DNA of 64,000 bases from Acinetobacter sp. WC-141 (GCF_000313935.1 NZ_AMSS01000044.1:62001-126000), one strand, 5' to 3'. Counted from the stretch's first letter, positions 27,359-36,893 are shown. Numbers and translations: made by a program. The notes: a model not told the origin generated them from the letters alone.

Positions 27359-27485
27359 CATGATGAATCAATGATGATTCAATGAATACACCAAGACGGC
27401 CAACGATGTCCGCTCTGATCGGTCTGCAGATAGGCAATAAATTGCCATGCAAATTAAAATTTCGTTCAGTTCAGGGGGACGGCGT
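27359..27485 (+). promoter_or_regulatory. Structured 5' leader, candidate ANTAR (NasT) target
   Basis: Leader of about 127 nt between the predicted start site and the ATG. Hairpin 1 is TGAATC-[AATGAT]-GATTCA at 27364-27381 and hairpin 2 is CGGCC-[AACGAT]-GTCCG at 27397-27412 with one mismatch. Both hexaloops have A at position 1 and G at position 4, the hallmark of ANTAR-domain antiterminator targets. A short GGCAA / TTGCC hairpin lies at 27433-27446. No classic T-run terminator is seen. Confidence 0.5.
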
Positions 27486-28832
27486 ATGTCTTCAAATATC
27501 AATCTAGATGCAAAAAAAGCAACTGAGATTAAATTATTCAGTTTTTCAACTCCAGCAATGCGTGCTTTCCACATGACATGGCTCGCTTTCTTTGTCTGTT
27601 TCTTCGCATGGTTTGCATGTGCACCATTAATGCCCGTTATTAAAGGTGAGTTTGGCTTAACAAAAGATCAAATTGCCAATATTAATATTGCTGCTGTTGC
27701 AATTACGATTTTAGTACGGCTTATTGTCGGACCACTTTGTGACAAATATGGCCCACGTATTACGTACACAACCCTCCTATTGGTCGGTAGCATTCCAGTG
27801 TTCGGTGTAGCTGCTGCCAATAGTTATGAATCTTTTCTATTCTTTCGCTTACTTATTGGTGCTATTGGTGCAAGCTTCGTCATTACCCAATATCACACAA
27901 GTGTGATGTTTGCCCCGAACATAGTTGGGACAGCAAATGCAGCAGCAGCTGGTTGGGGAAATGCTGGCGGTGGTGCAACGCAAGCTTTGATGCCTTTATT
28001 ACTGGGTGCGATTGTGATGTTTGGTGTTGAGCAGACCATGGGATGGCGCGTGGCATTAATTGTACCTGGCGTAATGATGGTTATTGTTGGCATTCTTTAC
28101 TGGAAATTAACTCAAGACTGTCCTCAAGGAAACTTTAAAGAAGTTCGTGCACAAGGTATTGAAGTCGGCAGTGGTAAAAAAGGTGGTACGGCAATTTTAA
28201 TGCAAGCCGCTCGTAACTATCGTGTCTGGATTTTATTTTTGGCGTATGGGGCAAGTTTCGGTATTGAGATTTTTATCCATAACGTTGCAGCAATGTACTA
28301 TGTTGATCAGTTCAAAATGGATTTAAAAACCGCTGGTTTAACTGCTGGAATCTTTGGTCTACTGGCATTATTTGCTCGCGCACTGGGTGGCATCATTTCC
28401 GACAAAGTGGCACTTAAAAAAGGTTTAGATGGTCGTACCAAAGTACTTGTACTTATGATTTTGGGTGAAGGTTTATTCTTAATACTCTTCTCACAAATGA
28501 ATGCTGTTGCGCTCGCAATTATTTCGATGACTATTTTTGCACTATTTACTCATATGGCATGTGGTGCAACTTACGCACTCGTACCATTTATCGATCGTAA
28601 TGCATTAGGTGGTGTCGCAGGTATTATTGGTGCAGGTGGCAATGTGGGTGCCGTCGCAGCTGGTTTTTTACTTAAAGGTTTACTTGATGTTCAAACTTGC
28701 CTATTTATTTTAGGGGGGCTGGTTATGGTCGCAGGCTGTAGCGTAATTTTGATTCGCTTCACAACCGAACATAAAGAAAAAGAACAAGTTCTTTTTGAAC
28801 AAGCATTACTCGAACGTAATTCCGCAGCTTAA
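27486..28832 (+). CDS. Nitrate/nitrite transporter, NarK/NasA type MFS
   Basis: 448-aa MFS transporter of the nitrate-nitrite porter family with 12 helices. The nitrate signature GWGNAGGGATQ (TM5) is present, and the equivalent in TM11 is GAGGNVGAVAAG. I chose the ATG at 27486, 6 nt after AGGGGGA; the ORF could extend to 27447. Imports nitrate or exchanges it for nitrite across the inner membrane. The sigma-54 promoter and leader suggest an assimilatory role. Reductase genes are not adjacent: an MFS gene follows after a terminator. Confidence 0.9.
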   Translation: MSSNINLDAKKATEIKLFSFSTPAMRAFHMTWLAFFVCFFAWFACAPLMPVIKGEFGLTKDQIANINIAAVAITILVRLIVGPLCDKYGPRITYTTLLLVGSIPVFGVAAANSYESFLFFRLLIGAIGASFVITQYHTSVMFAPNIVGTANAAAAGWGNAGGGATQALMPLLLGAIVMFGVEQTMGWRVALIVPGVMMVIVGILYWKLTQDCPQGNFKEVRAQGIEVGSGKKGGTAILMQAARNYRVWILFLAYGASFGIEIFIHNVAAMYYVDQFKMDLKTAGLTAGIFGLLALFARALGGIISDKVALKKGLDGRTKVLVLMILGEGLFLILFSQMNAVALAIISMTIFALFTHMACGATYALVPFIDRNALGGVAGIIGAGGNVGAVAAGFLLKGLLDVQTCLFILGGLVMVAGCSVILIRFTTEHKEKEQVLFEQALLERNSAA

Positions 28833-28838
28833 TTTTAT

Positions 28839-28873
28839 AAGAAGCAGAGATCAAAATGATTTCTGCTTCTTTA
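28839..28873 (+). terminator. Terminator of the nitrate transporter gene
   Basis: AAGAAGCAGA / TCTGCTTCTT stem with a 14-nt loop, followed by TAATTTTCT. Confidence 0.7.
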
Positions 28874-28936
28874 ATTTTCTGATCATAAAACACGATCCTT
28901 ACGAACTTTTTAATTCTTCTTAAATATTCTTCCCCC

Positions 28937-28960
28937 ATATATCGATATTACTCGATATAT
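28937..28960. promoter_or_regulatory. Operator-like dyad upstream of the MFS gene
   Basis: Perfect inverted repeat ATATATCGA-N6-TCGATATAT. A TACAAT -10 follows at about 28964-28969, so the dyad covers the -35/-10 spacer, the normal position for a repressor operator. The cognate regulator is not in the window. Confidence 0.5.
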
Positions 28961-29003
28961 CTTCTACAATAAATGCTCACATTATTATAATTTTCCATGA
29001 GTC

Positions 29004-30218
29004 ATGACTAAAACTGCCAATCAATTTTCTCAGCCCCTCATCTATATGTTGATTGGAAGTGCTCTTATTTTGGCACTTTCTTTAGGCGTTAGGCATGGTT
29101 TCGGTCTCTATCTTGTGCCAATGAGCCATGAGTTTGGCTGGGGCCAACATGTTTTTAGTCTTGCAATCGCCATGCAGAATCTGATCTGGGGTGCAGTTCA
29201 ACCTTTTACCGGCGCAATTGCAGATAAATATGGCAGTAAAATTGTGGTTGCTGCTGGCGGATTACTTTACTCCCTTGGCCTACTCTTAATGGCCTTTAGC
29301 TCAAGCATTTTAATCTTAAATTTAAGCCTAGGTCTTATTATTGGTCTAGCTTTATCAGTAACCTCCTTTACAGTTTTACTGAGTGCAGTAGGTCGAGCCG
29401 CCCCTCCAGAAAAAAGAAGTATGGCAATGGGGATTGCAAGTGCAGCAGGTTCTTTCGGTCAATTTATTATGTTGCCATCTACCCTGCTCTTACTCAAAAA
29501 TGTCGGATGGTCGGCAGCTCTAATAGTCAGTGCGCTATTAATTGCCCTCATCATTCCCCTAGCGTGGATGTTAAAAGGCCCTAGCACTCAAACACCAAAA
29601 ACAATTGCTGAGCCTCAACTCACATTTAAGCAAGTACTTAACATTGCCAGAAAACATAAACCCTTTTGGTGGTTAGCTTTAGGCTTTTTAGTATGTGGAT
29701 TCCAAGTTGTGTTCTTAGGTGTCCATTTACCCGGCTATTTAATTGATCACGGCTTTGACGCAGCTACGGGTACTGTATTTCTTGCTTTAGTCGGATTATT
29801 TAATATTGTGGGGACTTACGGTGCAGGTTGGTTAGGAGATCGTTTCTCAAAACCTAAATTATTAATGGCACTTTATGGTAGCCGTGGTATCGCGATCATT
29901 GCCTTTTTGTTATTACCTTTAAGCGCTTATACTGTATATACTTTTGGAGTCATTATGGGGCTTTTATGGCTCTCTACAGTTCCCCTTACAAACGGCATTG
30001 TGGCAAATATGTTTGGGGTAAAGTACCTATCAATGCTAAGTGGTATTGTGTTTTTCACCCATCAAGTCGGTTCTTTCTTTGGTGGATGGCTTGGCGGTGT
30101 TAACCATGATTTAACAGGTAATTACGATGCGATTTGGCTCTGTTCTATAGCCTTAAGTATACTAGGTGTTATTGTACATTTCTTTGTAAATGAGGAGGCT
30201 GTTATTCATGATGCATAA
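29004..30218 (+). CDS. MFS transporter, oxalate/formate-antiporter-like branch
   Basis: 404-aa permease with 12 helices. The loop 2-3 motif GAIADKYGSKIV and the TM1 region LGVRHGFGLYLVPMSHEFGW place it in the monocarboxylate/oxalate-formate antiporter neighbourhood of the MFS. The upstream ATG at 28997 is in another frame and stops after four codons. It overlaps the small membrane ORF at its 3' end by 11 nt. Substrate unknown; probably a small organic anion. Confidence 0.85.
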   Translation: MTKTANQFSQPLIYMLIGSALILALSLGVRHGFGLYLVPMSHEFGWGQHVFSLAIAMQNLIWGAVQPFTGAIADKYGSKIVVAAGGLLYSLGLLLMAFSSSILILNLSLGLIIGLALSVTSFTVLLSAVGRAAPPEKRSMAMGIASAAGSFGQFIMLPSTLLLLKNVGWSAALIVSALLIALIIPLAWMLKGPSTQTPKTIAEPQLTFKQVLNIARKHKPFWWLALGFLVCGFQVVFLGVHLPGYLIDHGFDAATGTVFLALVGLFNIVGTYGAGWLGDRFSKPKLLMALYGSRGIAIIAFLLLPLSAYTVYTFGVIMGLLWLSTVPLTNGIVANMFGVKYLSMLSGIVFFTHQVGSFFGGWLGGVNHDLTGNYDAIWLCSIALSILGVIVHFFVNEEAVIHDA

Positions 30219-30342
30219 TGCCTTACTTTTGAAAACAATTATGACTTTCCTCATCGTAGCTCTTCTGGTTTTTTCTATCGCTTTATGGAAACAAACACCA
30301 GATTTATTTGAATATTTTAACCAAGCGTTTTGTCCACATTAG
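30208..30342 (+). CDS. 44-aa membrane protein overlapping the MFS gene
   Basis: A short ORF starting MMHNALLLKTIMTFLIVALL has one membrane helix (residues 11-27) and an acidic/aromatic tail ending AFCPH. GAGGAGG at 30192-30198 lies 9 nt before the ATG, an unusually strong site placed inside the end of the MFS coding region, and the frames overlap by 11 nt. Small single-helix partners are known next to some MFS carboxylate transporters; I infer this is one. Too short for usual ORF cut-offs. Confidence 0.65.
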   Translation: MMHNALLLKTIMTFLIVALLVFSIALWKQTPDLFEYFNQAFCPH

Positions 30343-30412
30343 TATGATGAAAAGCTGAAATCATAGTCTGGATTGTCATAAAAATATAAAAAACCTATGG
30401 TCTAATGAAAAT

Positions 30413-30442
30413 AAAAAAGCCCGCAAATTTGCGGGCTTTTTT
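30413..30442. terminator. Bidirectional terminator before sthA
   Basis: AAAAAAGCCCGCAAA / TTTGCGGGCTTTTTT perfect palindrome between convergent genes. Confidence 0.92.
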
Positions 30443-30461
30443 ATTAAAAACTTATTTAAAA

Positions 30462-31874
30462 TCAAAACAAGCGATTCATACCATTAAGCGCAGCTACGCG
30501 ATATGCTTCAGCCATGGTTGGATAGTTAAATGTCGTTTCAACAAAATATTTCAAGGTATTATTTGGGCTGTGCATAACTGCCTGCCCGATGTGGATAATT
30601 TCGGCAGCGTTATTACCAAAACAGTGAATACCTAAAATTTCCATAGTGTCGCGGTGGAAAAGAATCTTTAATTCACCAACTGTATCACCCGTAATTTGTG
30701 CACGAGCTAAATGACGGAAAGAAGCTTGACCCACTTCATACGGAATTTTTTCTTCCGTTAATTCCTGTTCATTTTTACCAATTGATGAGATTTCCGGAAT
30801 GGTATAGATACCAGTTGGAATGTCTCGTACTGGTTTCGCATCTTCACCACTCATGTTAGCACCAGCACAGCGCCCTTGGTCATAAGCAGCCGAAGCTAGT
30901 GATGGCCAGCCGATCACGTCACCAGCAGCATAGATGTTTTCAACTTCAGTCTGATATTGATCGTTTACAGAAAGTTGACCACGGCTGTTTGGAACTAGTC
31001 CAACGTTCTCAAGACCTAAACCTTCTGTATTTCCTGAACGGCCGTTACACCAAAGAATGGCATCGGCTTTAATCTTTTTACCACTTTGTAAATGTAGAAC
31101 CACATGGTCATCAAACGTTTCAAGATGATCCATTTGTTCATTGTGGCGAATCAATACACCCTGTTCACGTAAGTGATAAGACAAAGCATCAGCAATTTCA
31201 TCATCTAAATAACTTAATAGTTTTTGCTGGGTATTGATCAAGTCAACTTTATGATCTAAACCAATAAAGATTGAGGCATATTCACAGCCAATAACGCCTG
31301 CACCATAAATGATGATCTTTTGAATTGAGTAATCAAGATCAAGAATCTTGTCTGAATCAAACACACGAGGATGATCGAAGTCGAGACCTTGTGGATGATA
31401 AGGACGACTACCTGTTGCAATCACGATTTGCTTACAAATAATGGTTTCTTTAATGCCTTCATGGCTAAAAACTAAAACTGTATTTTTATCTTGAATATAT
31501 GCACGACCGTGGAAGACACCAATCTTGTTGCGGTCATAAAAACGTGTATGTGTATCAACCTGTTGTTGAATCACTTTATGGGCATTACGTAGAACCTGTT
31601 TCATGGTGAACTGTTTCCACTCACCTACTTTTTGAAACATTGGATCACGTTGATAGCGAATAATACTAGAAACTGTTTGACGTAATGCTTTACTTGGAAT
31701 GGTACCTACGTGTGCACAGTTACCACCCAGTTGATCACGCACATCTACAATTGCAACACGCTTACCCGCTTTTGCAAGCTTCATTGCCGCGCCTTCACCT
31801 GCAGGTCCAGAACCGAGAACTACCGCATCGTATTTAACGAAATTCCCACTAACGACCTCTTTTTTACGTGGCAT
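30462..31874 (-). CDS. sthA: Soluble pyridine nucleotide transhydrogenase
   Basis: 470-aa FAD flavoprotein that moves hydride between NADPH and NAD. FAD site [19 protein letters not shown](P) site [14 protein letters not shown] and the C-terminal dimerisation domain are intact. In [16 protein letters not shown] the second redox Cys of dihydrolipoamide dehydrogenases is Thr, the diagnostic feature of SthA. I use the ATG at 31874 because AAGGAGC sits just before it; an ORF from 31904 would add ten residues. Cytosolic; balances NADPH with maeB in the same window. Confidence 0.95.
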   Translation of the reverse strand: MPRKKEVVSGNFVKYDAVVLGSGPAGEGAAMKLAKAGKRVAIVDVRDQLGGNCAHVGTIPSKALRQTVSSIIRYQRDPMFQKVGEWKQFTMKQVLRNAHKVIQQQVDTHTRFYDRNKIGVFHGRAYIQDKNTVLVFSHEGIKETIICKQIVIATGSRPYHPQGLDFDHPRVFDSDKILDLDYSIQKIIIYGAGVIGCEYASIFIGLDHKVDLINTQQKLLSYLDDEIADALSYHLREQGVLIRHNEQMDHLETFDDHVVLHLQSGKKIKADAILWCNGRSGNTEGLGLENVGLVPNSRGQLSVNDQYQTEVENIYAAGDVIGWPSLASAAYDQGRCAGANMSGEDAKPVRDIPTGIYTIPEISSIGKNEQELTEEKIPYEVGQASFRHLARAQITGDTVGELKILFHRDTMEILGIHCFGNNAAEIIHIGQAVMHSPNNTLKYFVETTFNYPTMAEAYRVAALNGMNRLF

Positions 31875-32070
31875 TGAAAGCTCCTTCCTCTCTTGAATGA
31901 CCATATTTTATAATAGATTATGACTAATATGCGGTGAATTTATGTATTTCTCAACCCTATATTTCTGAATAACCACATTTATTATATGAATAGTTATTTT
32001 CCGCTATTAACTGAAGAACTTCGCTATAATACAATGTCAATGTCTCTATAAACGAGTGGAAAAGTTACAT

Positions 32071-33084
32071 ATGTCAGAACACCGTAAACCAGAACAGGGT
32101 GTAAAACTTCGTGGCGCAGAAAAAGTCGCAAGAATTCCTGTAAAAGTTGTACCTACGGTTGAAGTGCCGCGTAAACCTGACTGGATTCGTGTCAAGATGA
32201 CGGCACCAGAAGAAGTTCAGCGTATTAAAACGACTTTACGTGCTCAAAAACTCCATACCGTTTGTGAAGAAGCTGCTTGCCCTAACCTGCCAGAATGTTT
32301 TGGTGGCGGTACGGCAACATTCATGATTATGGGCGATATTTGTACACGCCGTTGTCCTTTCTGTGATGTTGCACATGGTCGTCCAAATGCCCTCGATGCT
32401 GATGAACCTCGTCACATGGCAGAAACCATTTCTAATCTCAAACTCAAGTATGCAGTAATTACTTCGGTTGACCGTGATGACTTACTTGACGGCGGTGCAC
32501 AACACTTTGTGGACTGTATTAAAGAAGCTCGTGCACTTAGCCCGACGACACTGCTTGAGATTTTAGTACCTGACTTCCGTGGACGTATGGATATTGCTTT
32601 ACGCATTATGACCGAATGTCCGCCAGACGTATTTAACCATAACATTGAGACTGTGCCTCGCTTATATAAAGCAATGCGTCCAGGTTCAGACTATCAACAC
32701 TCTTTAAACTTATTAAAAATGTTTAAAGAATACTGCCCAGATATCCCAACAAAATGTGGTTTGATGGTCGGTATTGGTGAAACTGAAGAAGAAGTCATTG
32801 CATTACTTGATGACTTACGCGCTCACGATGTGGACTATGTAACGATTGGCCAATATTTACAGCCTTCTAAACAGCATGCGCCAATTGACCGCTTTGTAAC
32901 GCCAGAAGAGTTTGAACGTTATGCAGAGCATGGCCGCAAACTTGGCTTTAGAAATATTTGGTCTGCACCAATGGTTCGTTCAAGCTACTTTGCTGATCGT
33001 CAATACCATGGTGAACCAGTACCAGAAGTTCGTCGTAAAGTAGATACAGCTAAAAAAATCGCTGTTCAAACCATCGAAGCTTAA
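32071..33084 (+). CDS. lipA: Lipoyl synthase
   Basis: 337-aa radical-SAM enzyme inserting two sulphurs into octanoyl chains of the 2-oxoacid dehydrogenases. The radical-SAM cluster motif is CTRRCPFC and the auxiliary, sulphur-donating cluster motif is [12 protein letters not shown]; both are complete, as is the C-terminal RSSY motif (VRSSYFAD). The ATG at 32071 is preferred to the GTG at 32056. lipB is not adjacent, so the gene stands alone with its terminator. Confidence 0.96.
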   Translation: MSEHRKPEQGVKLRGAEKVARIPVKVVPTVEVPRKPDWIRVKMTAPEEVQRIKTTLRAQKLHTVCEEAACPNLPECFGGGTATFMIMGDICTRRCPFCDVAHGRPNALDADEPRHMAETISNLKLKYAVITSVDRDDLLDGGAQHFVDCIKEARALSPTTLLEILVPDFRGRMDIALRIMTECPPDVFNHNIETVPRLYKAMRPGSDYQHSLNLLKMFKEYCPDIPTKCGLMVGIGETEEEVIALLDDLRAHDVDYVTIGQYLQPSKQHAPIDRFVTPEEFERYAEHGRKLGFRNIWSAPMVRSSYFADRQYHGEPVPEVRRKVDTAKKIAVQTIEA

Positions 33085-33100
33085 AAGTTAAATATCTATG

Positions 33101-33128
33101 AAAGCCCTCTAATACAGAGGGCTTTTTT
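33101..33128 (+). terminator. Terminator of lipA
   Basis: AAAGCCCTCT / AGAGGGCTTT stem with loop AATAC and T-run. Confidence 0.9.
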
Positions 33129-33365
33129 ATTTGTATAAGAAAATCAATAACATTTCTTGACAAATCGATAAAACAACCCATTACACTTTCACTGAAAAAT
33201 ATCTTATACCTAAAAGTACGATATATCCCTGCTCTAGCATATACATCAATATTTGCGACATAAAAACTCAAATTTAAACAGCATCAAAATAGCTAGTTAA
33301 GCCTTAAATATCTCCTCGCTTTTGTAACGTCATCCACCTGAGGGCTTAGCTAGTAAGGAGCAAGT

Positions 33366-35828
33366 ATGATTTTCCTACTCTTTATATTAAGTATTATTAT
33401 TCAGCTTATTGCAGTATGGGCAATTTTCTTTTTTAACTTAAATAAAGTTCTTGGTAGCGGTGTGGCCATTATTGTTGCCATACTTTCAGCATTCTTGCTA
33501 ACACCATGGTCTTTGCTTTTAGGTATTCCAATTATTGCGCTCAGCATCATTATTTTAGTTGAGCCATTACGATTTAACTTGATTACCAAGCCAGCCTATA
33601 AAACTTTAGCAAACTCAATGCCAAGCATTAGTACTACAGAACAAGAGGCTTTAGAAGCAGGTACAAGTTGGTGGGAAAAAGAATTATTTATGGGAGCACC
33701 TGACTGGTCTCAATTTGAAAAGTATCCCTACCCAAAATTGTCAGAAGAAGAACAAAGTTTTATCGACAATGAAGTTGAGCTACTTTGTAGCATGCTCAAT
33801 GAGTGGGAAATTCATCATCATTTAAAAGATCTTCCACCTGAAGTTTGGCAATTTATTAAAGACAAAGGTTTTTTAGGCCTTATTATTCCAAAATCCTTTG
33901 GCGGTAAAGAATTTAGCTCATTCGCACAAAGCCGAATTATGAGCAAAATTGCTTCACGCTCACTCACCACCGCTGTGAGTTGTATGGTTCCTAACTCATT
34001 AGGACCAGGTGAGCTACTCATGCATTACGGTACTGATGCCCAAAAGCAGCAATATTTACCGGGCCTTGCTAAAGGTGAAGAAATTCCATGCTTTGGTTTA
34101 ACCAGTCCAGAAGCAGGTTCAGACGCTGGTGCCATTCCAGATTCAGGCGTTGTTTGTTATGGTGAATATGAAGGTGCTCAAGTTCTTGGGCTACGCATGA
34201 ATTTCTCTAAACGCTGGATTACGCTTGCACCAATTGCCACAGTCGTAGGTCTTGCTTTTAAACTATATGACCCTGAAGGCCTACTCGGGGATAAAAACAA
34301 AACAGAATACGGAATTACTTGTGCCTTAATTCCTGCTAGTCATGCGGGTGTAAAAATAGGAGCGCGTCATTTCCCAGGTTCTCCATTTATGAATGGAACA
34401 GTAGAAGGAGAAGATGTTTTCATTCCAATTGACTGGATTATTGGTGGACAAGAAAATGCTGGTAAAGGCTGGCGAATGCTCATGGAATGTTTAGGTGTTG
34501 GCCGTGGTATTTCCCTTCCAGCCCTAGCAACCGCCGCAGGTGAAATGAGCTATTTAACTGTGGGAGCTTTTGCGAAAATTCGCCAGCAATTTAATATCTC
34601 TGTTGGTAAATTTGAAGGTATCCAAGAAGCGACCAGTGAAATTGCAAGTGATGCTTATATGCTTGAAGCATTCCGTTATTTAGTGACGTGTGGTCTAAAT
34701 CAAGGTGGAACACCCGCAGTGATGACCGCCATGGCAAAATACTATGCAACTGAAACGATGCGTAAAGTGGTCAATCATGGAATGGATATTGCCGGAGGAC
34801 GTGCAATTCAACTTGGACCACGCAACTTCCTTGCACTTACCTATCAAGCTATTCCCATTGCAATTACAGTCGAAGGCGCAAATATTTTAACTCGTTCATT
34901 GATGATTTTTGGTCAAGGTTCAATGCGTTGTCACCCTTACCTTTTTGAAGAGTTACAACTACTTCAGTCTGAAGATAAAACCACTTCTGTCAAAAAATTC
35001 GATGATCTGTTATTTAAACATTTAGCCTATACCTTTAACCGCGGAGCAAAATCATTTGCTTATGGTTGGACAGGTGGCTCAAGTGATGCCCCTCAGTCGG
35101 TAGATCAATTTACTGCCAGTTACTATAAGACGATTAACCGTTTTAGTGCCAACTTTGCTTTGGTTTCAGATATGGCGCTTGGCTTACTTGCCGGAGACTT
35201 AAAACGCAAAGAAATGTTGTCAGGACGTTTGGCCGATATTCATGCACACCTTTTTATTTCTACTGCGATTTTAAAGTTTTATGAAGCTGGCCAAAAAACT
35301 GAGGCTGAACAACTTCATGCTAAATTAGCTCTGCAAAAAGCTTTCTTGAATATTCAGGAAGCATTTTGGGGCTTATTTGAAAACTTCCCAGCTAAACTTC
35401 CCGCAGCATTTGTAAAATGGATCTGTTTCCCTTTTGGTCGTGTGATTTCAAAACCCGATGATGAGTTAAAACAGCAAGTCGCTGAACTCATGATGCAAGA
35501 GCACCCTTTCAGAGAGCAGCTTAAAAATCACGTATTTTATTCTACCAAAGCCGATGATGTGACTGGACGTTTAGAGCATGCATTCCAAATTTTACGGACT
35601 CTGGAACCACTTTGGGATAAGTTTAAGAAAGCTGAATCTAAAGGCAAGTTTACCGGACTTACTTTTGAAGAGAATATTGCACACGCTACAAAAGAAGGTT
35701 TCATTTCTGAAAGCGAGGCTCAACAATTATTGCAATACAACGCAATTCGATTCGACAGCATGCTGACAGATGTTTTTGATGAAAATTTAGATAAAGATCT
35801 TCCTTTGTCGAATCCTCATCAAATTTAG
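33366..35828 (+). CDS. fadE: Acyl-CoA dehydrogenase FadE
   Basis: 820-aa long-form acyl-CoA dehydrogenase catalysing the first step of fatty-acid beta-oxidation. Two or three hydrophobic helices at residues 1-75 anchor it to the inner membrane, as in E. coli FadE (814 aa). FAD/substrate motifs: FGLTSPEAGSDAGAIPD, MNFSKRWITLAP, and the helical domain ending IAGGRAIQLGPRN...AITVEGANILTRS. The C-terminal DUF1974 extension of about 280 residues is present. AAGGAGC precedes the ATG. A terminator and a small decarboxylase-like gene follow. Confidence 0.95.
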   Translation: MIFLLFILSIIIQLIAVWAIFFFNLNKVLGSGVAIIVAILSAFLLTPWSLLLGIPIIALSIIILVEPLRFNLITKPAYKTLANSMPSISTTEQEALEAGTSWWEKELFMGAPDWSQFEKYPYPKLSEEEQSFIDNEVELLCSMLNEWEIHHHLKDLPPEVWQFIKDKGFLGLIIPKSFGGKEFSSFAQSRIMSKIASRSLTTAVSCMVPNSLGPGELLMHYGTDAQKQQYLPGLAKGEEIPCFGLTSPEAGSDAGAIPDSGVVCYGEYEGAQVLGLRMNFSKRWITLAPIATVVGLAFKLYDPEGLLGDKNKTEYGITCALIPASHAGVKIGARHFPGSPFMNGTVEGEDVFIPIDWIIGGQENAGKGWRMLMECLGVGRGISLPALATAAGEMSYLTVGAFAKIRQQFNISVGKFEGIQEATSEIASDAYMLEAFRYLVTCGLNQGGTPAVMTAMAKYYATETMRKVVNHGMDIAGGRAIQLGPRNFLALTYQAIPIAITVEGANILTRSLMIFGQGSMRCHPYLFEELQLLQSEDKTTSVKKFDDLLFKHLAYTFNRGAKSFAYGWTGGSSDAPQSVDQFTASYYKTINRFSANFALVSDMALGLLAGDLKRKEMLSGRLADIHAHLFISTAILKFYEAGQKTEAEQLHAKLALQKAFLNIQEAFWGLFENFPAKLPAAFVKWICFPFGRVISKPDDELKQQVAELMMQEHPFREQLKNHVFYSTKADDVTGRLEHAFQILRTLEPLWDKFKKAESKGKFTGLTFEENIAHATKEGFISESEAQQLLQYNAIRFDSMLTDVFDENLDKDLPLSNPHQI

Positions 35829-35895
35829 TGACTGACGCCTCCACTAATTCACTATTGCAATCACTTGTGATTCGCATTAATTAATAAACAGCTAT

Positions 35896-35920
35896 AAAAG
35901 CGTCAATCGACGCTTTTATT
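35896..35920 (+). terminator. Terminator of fadE
   Basis: AAAAGCGTC / GACGCTTTT stem with AATC loop, then ATTTTT. It lies directly before the AGGAG of the next gene. Confidence 0.8.
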
Positions 35921-35934
35921 TTTAGGAGAAATTA

Positions 35935-36318
35935 ATGTCTAAGCAAGATTACGAAAATGGATTAAAAGTTCGCACCGAAGTGATGGGAGAAGCTTTTGTA
36001 AAACGTGCGCAAGACAACACTGTTCCGTTTACACAGCCATTGCAAGACTGGATTAACGAACATGCATGGGGTTCAACTTGGCAACGTGAAGGTGTATTAC
36101 CGCGCAAATATCGTTCATTAATTACTTTGGCAATGTTAACTGCACTTAAGTCACCAACTGAACTTAAAGGCCATATTCGTGGCGCGCTCAACAATGGTTG
36201 TACAGTTGAAGAAATTCAGGAAACGTTATTGCATAGCCTGCCATATTGCGGTGCGCCTGCTACACAAGAGGCTTTTCGTGCTGCTTTAGAAGTAATTCAA
36301 GAATATCAACAAAAATAA
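35935..36318 (+). CDS. Carboxymuconolactone decarboxylase family protein (PcaC-like)
   Basis: 127-aa protein of the CMD family, close in length and layout to 4-carboxymuconolactone decarboxylase PcaC of the protocatechuate branch. Seen: GLKVRTEVMGEAFVKRA, WGSTWQREGVLPRKYRSLITLAMLTAL in parts, HIRGALNNGCTVEEIQETLLHSLPYCGAPA. There is a single Cys in CTVEEI and one in LPYCG rather than the CxxC of AhpD, so peroxidase activity is unlikely. It is outside any pca cluster, so the substrate may differ. AGGAG precedes the ATG. Confidence 0.8.
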   Translation: MSKQDYENGLKVRTEVMGEAFVKRAQDNTVPFTQPLQDWINEHAWGSTWQREGVLPRKYRSLITLAMLTALKSPTELKGHIRGALNNGCTVEEIQETLLHSLPYCGAPATQEAFRAALEVIQEYQQK

Positions 36319-36327
36319 CTTTAATAT

Positions 36328-36354
36328 GAGCCAGCACTCTACTGGCTCTTTTTT
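36328..36354. terminator. Terminator between convergent genes
   Basis: GAGCCAG / CTGGCTC stem with a 7-nt loop followed by T6. Confidence 0.88.
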
Positions 36355-36356
36355 AT

Positions 36357-36893
36357 CTAATTTAATTTGATTGAATGCATTTGAAAATTACGATCATCAA
36401 TCACGATAACCTGACGACAAATGCCTTCCAGTTGACGCTGCTTTTCAAAGACTGCCGCTGACATCGGTTCAAAACTATCAAAAAAGCAGATTTCATTTTG
36501 ATCTATAGAATATACAAGTGACTGGTTCCCCACTCCTGCTAAAGTATCGTAATAGACGATGATCATTTTCCCATTTTGAATCTCAGCTTGAATATCCTGA
36601 TAGCTTAACGCTGGGCCCGTTGGTATTTTCAATACATTTGCTTCTTTATAACTCATGCGTTCGCTTGGACTAATATTTGGGTCTTCATCTGAGTGAAATG
36701 ACACTTCAAACCCAAATTTCTTTAAAGCAACAGCCAAGGCAATTGTATAGGTGCCGTCTTCATCATATCGACAAATTTGAATCAGCTCGGAAATATCAAT
36801 TTGAACCCCATGATGCCGAAGTACCATCCAAACTGCAAAAATACCGCTATTCGCTTCGAGGTTTGCTAAAGATTCGGGAATATTTAAGGCCAT
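36357..36893 (-). CDS. C39-peptidase-like protein lacking the catalytic cysteine
   Basis: 178-aa protein. Residues 8-60 (LANLEANSGIFAVWMVLRHHG...DGTYTIALAVALKKFGFEV) follow the pattern of C39 cysteine-peptidase domains, where Q...CG-aa-MVLRYYG holds the nucleophile; here the Cys position is Ser/Gly. The region NGKMIIVYYDTLAGVGNQSLVYSIDQNEICFFDSF corresponds to the part with the catalytic His and Asp, and the His is also missing. It has no signal peptide. It may be a pseudo-enzyme that binds peptides, or a distant papain-fold protein. It is divergent from the ahcY riboswitch. Confidence 0.6.
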   Translation of the reverse strand: MALNIPESLANLEANSGIFAVWMVLRHHGVQIDISELIQICRYDEDGTYTIALAVALKKFGFEVSFHSDEDPNISPSERMSYKEANVLKIPTGPALSYQDIQAEIQNGKMIIVYYDTLAGVGNQSLVYSIDQNEICFFDSFEPMSAAVFEKQRQLEGICRQVIVIDDRNFQMHSIKLN

